Assembly: GCF_052156535.1 (NCBI RefSeq)
Contig: NZ_JBQKUP010000022.1
Span: 45,381-109,380, forward strand
Origin: Nitrospira_E sp052156535
Lineage (GTDB): Bacteria; Nitrospirota; Nitrospiria; Nitrospirales; UBA8639
Length of the DNA stretch: 64,000 nt
Direction of reading: 5' to 3'
Shown here: positions 63,301-64,000 of the stretch, piece after piece
How the letters are laid out: every line of letters begins with the position of its first letter
Position numbering within the stretch: the first letter of the stretch is position 1
The notes under the pieces: generated by a model
Database searches by the model: none
Told to the model about the DNA's origin: nothing
Seen by the model: the letters and a program-made list of their open reading frames with translations, nothing else
Position numbers and translations under genes: made by a program

Positions 63301-63763
63301 CGTGATGGATGGGTATTTAGGCCGTGAAGATTTGACAGCAAAAGTGATACGACAGGGATGGTACACTACCGGAGATATTGCGGCCCTGGATGAGGATGGG
63401 TTTATTACGATTACCGATCGCCTATCCCGATTTTCCAAAATCGGTGGCGAGATGATCCCTCATGGACGGGTTGAGAATGCGTTACTGGAAGCATCAAACG
63501 CCGAAACCATGATTTTAGCTGTCACCGCCGTACCTGATGAACGGAAAGGGGAGCAGCTGGTCGTCTTACACACCCTCGAAGAATCGGCCATTCCGGAGAT
63601 CTTGGAAAAGGTCTCGGCTAGTGGATTGCCCAATCTGTTCATTCCCAAACGGGATAATTTTATCAAAGTAGATCATATCCCCGTATTGGGAACTGGAAAA
63701 TTGGACTTGCGCACCTTAAAACTACTGGCACTGGAAAAACTATCAAATGCACAACTTCCTTAA
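60305..63763 (+). CDS. aas: LplT-PlsC-acyl-ACP synthetase fusion (Aas-like)
   Basis: A 1152-residue, three-part membrane enzyme. Residues about 15-425 are an MFS transporter like LplT (QFFGAFNDNAWKLIVALLAI). Residues about 435-625 are a PlsC acyltransferase with the catalytic H-x4-D (NHVSFIDG, near 453) and FPEGQITRTG. Residues about 660-1145 are an AMP-forming acyl-ACP synthetase (IIFSSGSTGEPKGVLLSH near 795, then YTTGDIAALDEDGF). In E. coli LplT and Aas are separate neighbours that import and re-acylate lysophospholipids. The start GTG at 60305 lacks a clear ribosome-binding site. Confidence 0.93.
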   Translation: MTESSSASPPPAAQSAALRGLLVAQFFGAFNDNAWKLIVALLAIKQVGASVGASGPDFEAASQTTTTQAFVIFTLPLMVVSAFAGVFSDRFSKRTVIVVMKAVEVLLMGAGTAALFWNPLGGVLPLLVLAAMGAQSALFSPSKYGILPELLPHHRLSWGNGQLEMWTFIAIIAGTALAGPLLDLSGQTPWLTGLVLMACSGIGLWASLFIPTVPRARLEGGVRETWIAAIEALRLDRVLKLGIMGAMAFWTLASLVGQDVLIYAKAVLQLSDSLSGLPLAAFGIGVGIGSLLVGKLSAAKVELGYLPLGGTGITASLFALGFGEPQLGGTLMAMGCLGLASGFVVVPLNALIQWRSPADRRGAVIAFANTLVFGGVLLGSLGSGFLSKIGLSASNIFLVSGIGSATLTIWALRVLPEMFIRLMLVLFTHTIYRLTITGRDRIPQKGGALLVPNHVSFIDGLLLLATTDRPIRFLVDQHYYDHRVLHPFAKIMGVIPISSNGSPRKILHALRQAGQSLDRGELVCIFPEGQITRTGNLLPFRSGFTRIVKGRNVPIIPINIDRIWGSIFSFIGGRFLAKWPTCFPYPITLSIGDPLPSTTSAEEVRQAVQELGEAAWRLRKPSRRPLHHSFVWSMRKHPFRLMFGDAITPHVSCFKALTGAIALARALRPRWEGQHTVGILLPPSVGGALANVAATLSGKTTVNLNYTLGVQGLEATAKQAGLITVLTSRIFLKKAKVEFPAYLTPVWIEEIRNTINLQARLTAALLALFAPIRMLERHCGATIHPSIDDIATIIFSSGSTGEPKGVLLSHFNLDSNVEGIAQVLHLDHNDRLLGVLPFFHSFGYLTTLWFPLIHGAGVIYHPSPLDAGPIGDLIHQHRITILLTTPTFLQLYLRRCTPEQFGSLRIVLTGAEKLPDRLLIAFEKRFGIRPIEGYGVTECSPVIAVNCPDFRASGFFQSASRRGTVGQPLPGVSVRIVDPDTEQPLPIGTPGMLLVKGPNVMDGYLGREDLTAKVIRQGWYTTGDIAALDEDGFITITDRLSRFSKIGGEMIPHGRVENALLEASNAETMILAVTAVPDERKGEQLVVLHTLEESAIPEILEKVSASGLPNLFIPKRDNFIKVDHIPVLGTGKLDLRTLKLLALEKLSNAQLP

Positions 63764-64000
63764 TATCGGTCAGTGAACGTGCTCCCAATTGGCTTCATCT
63801 TCGGATAACTCATAAGCACAAAGTGGCAAAAAAATGACTGTCCAAGAAGTACCTGTAAACACTACTGTCCGGTTAACTGAGTCGCCTTTCGGCCTAAGCG
63901 CATGAATGAATTACATGTTTTGGCAAATTTGGATGGTGTCGACTTGAACGGCGACCCGCCTTCAGGTGATTGTCCCCCGGGTAACCCCCGGAGGATTCAC
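63764..64000 (+). other. Window edge: leader of a probable next gene
   Basis: A frame from ATG 63902 is open to the edge (33 codons) but has no recognisable features. GGAGG at 63990-63994 followed by six bases looks like a ribosome-binding site, so a gene probably starts just after 64000. Confidence 0.35.

Overview
The window looks like chromosome of a diderm (Gram-negative) bacterium of middling GC content. Lipobox-bearing lipoproteins, an SLT-type transglycosylase, ZapA/ZapB and a full division/cell wall (dcw) cluster fit a diderm. RNase Y, DivIVA and TlyA together with an HNVGN-type kinase cluster suggest a Nitrospirota (Nitrospira-like) or related lineage. That placement is inference; no taxonomic marker was compared.

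Layout. 1-5.3 kb: the tail of an unknown gene, a MscS/TM_helix-like membrane protein, a soluble MgtE-like N/CBS protein overlapping a complete MgtE magnesium transporter, and a lipoprotein. 5.3-7.8 kb: four single genes on the minus strand (discoidin-like, ABM monooxygenase-like, SnoaL-like, AlkA-type glycosylase). 7.8-17.9 kb: an accessory region with a UvrD-like helicase, a HEPN-like gene overlapping a GGCT-like gene, a DUF1353-like lipoprotein, an FG-GAP lipoprotein, and a VapB-like antitoxin with a broken toxin and a duplicated remnant. This region is studded with copies of a structured ~188-bp repeat (copies A-F here, copy G at 21.1 kb). 17.9-21 kb: serine hydrolase, divIVA, yggT and yggS.

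21.5-40.2 kb, all on the minus strand, is a near-canonical dcw cluster transcribed rsmH-ftsL-ftsI-murE-murF-mraY-murD-ftsW-murG-murC-murB-ddl-ftsQ-ftsA-ftsZ-pgeF, with very short spacings or ATGA overlaps. It makes the lipid II precursor and the divisome. mraZ is missing from its usual place, but a consensus-like promoter followed by two MraZ-type GTGGG repeats lies directly upstream of rsmH.

40.4-51.7 kb: asnS, a rhodanese with its own promoter, a sugar-nucleotide epimerase, tlyA, xseB, xseA, a YmdB-type phosphoesterase, rny, then zapA/zapB with a clear promoter and terminator, and a TPR-SLT transglycosylase. 52-59.5 kb: a signalling cluster with an HDOD protein, four histidine kinases and receiver domains; three of the kinases carry an HNVGN-like box and share a KGK-P motif. 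60.3-63.8 kb: one large gene fusing an LplT-like MFS domain, a PlsC acyltransferase and an acyl-ACP synthetase. The last 240 bases hold no complete gene but end with a ribosome-binding-site-like GGAGG, so another gene probably starts just past the edge.

The most unusual element is the structured repeat family with compensatory base changes between copies. Next are the HEPN/GGCT-like overlapping pair, the orphan MraZ-type operator and the HNVGN kinase cluster.
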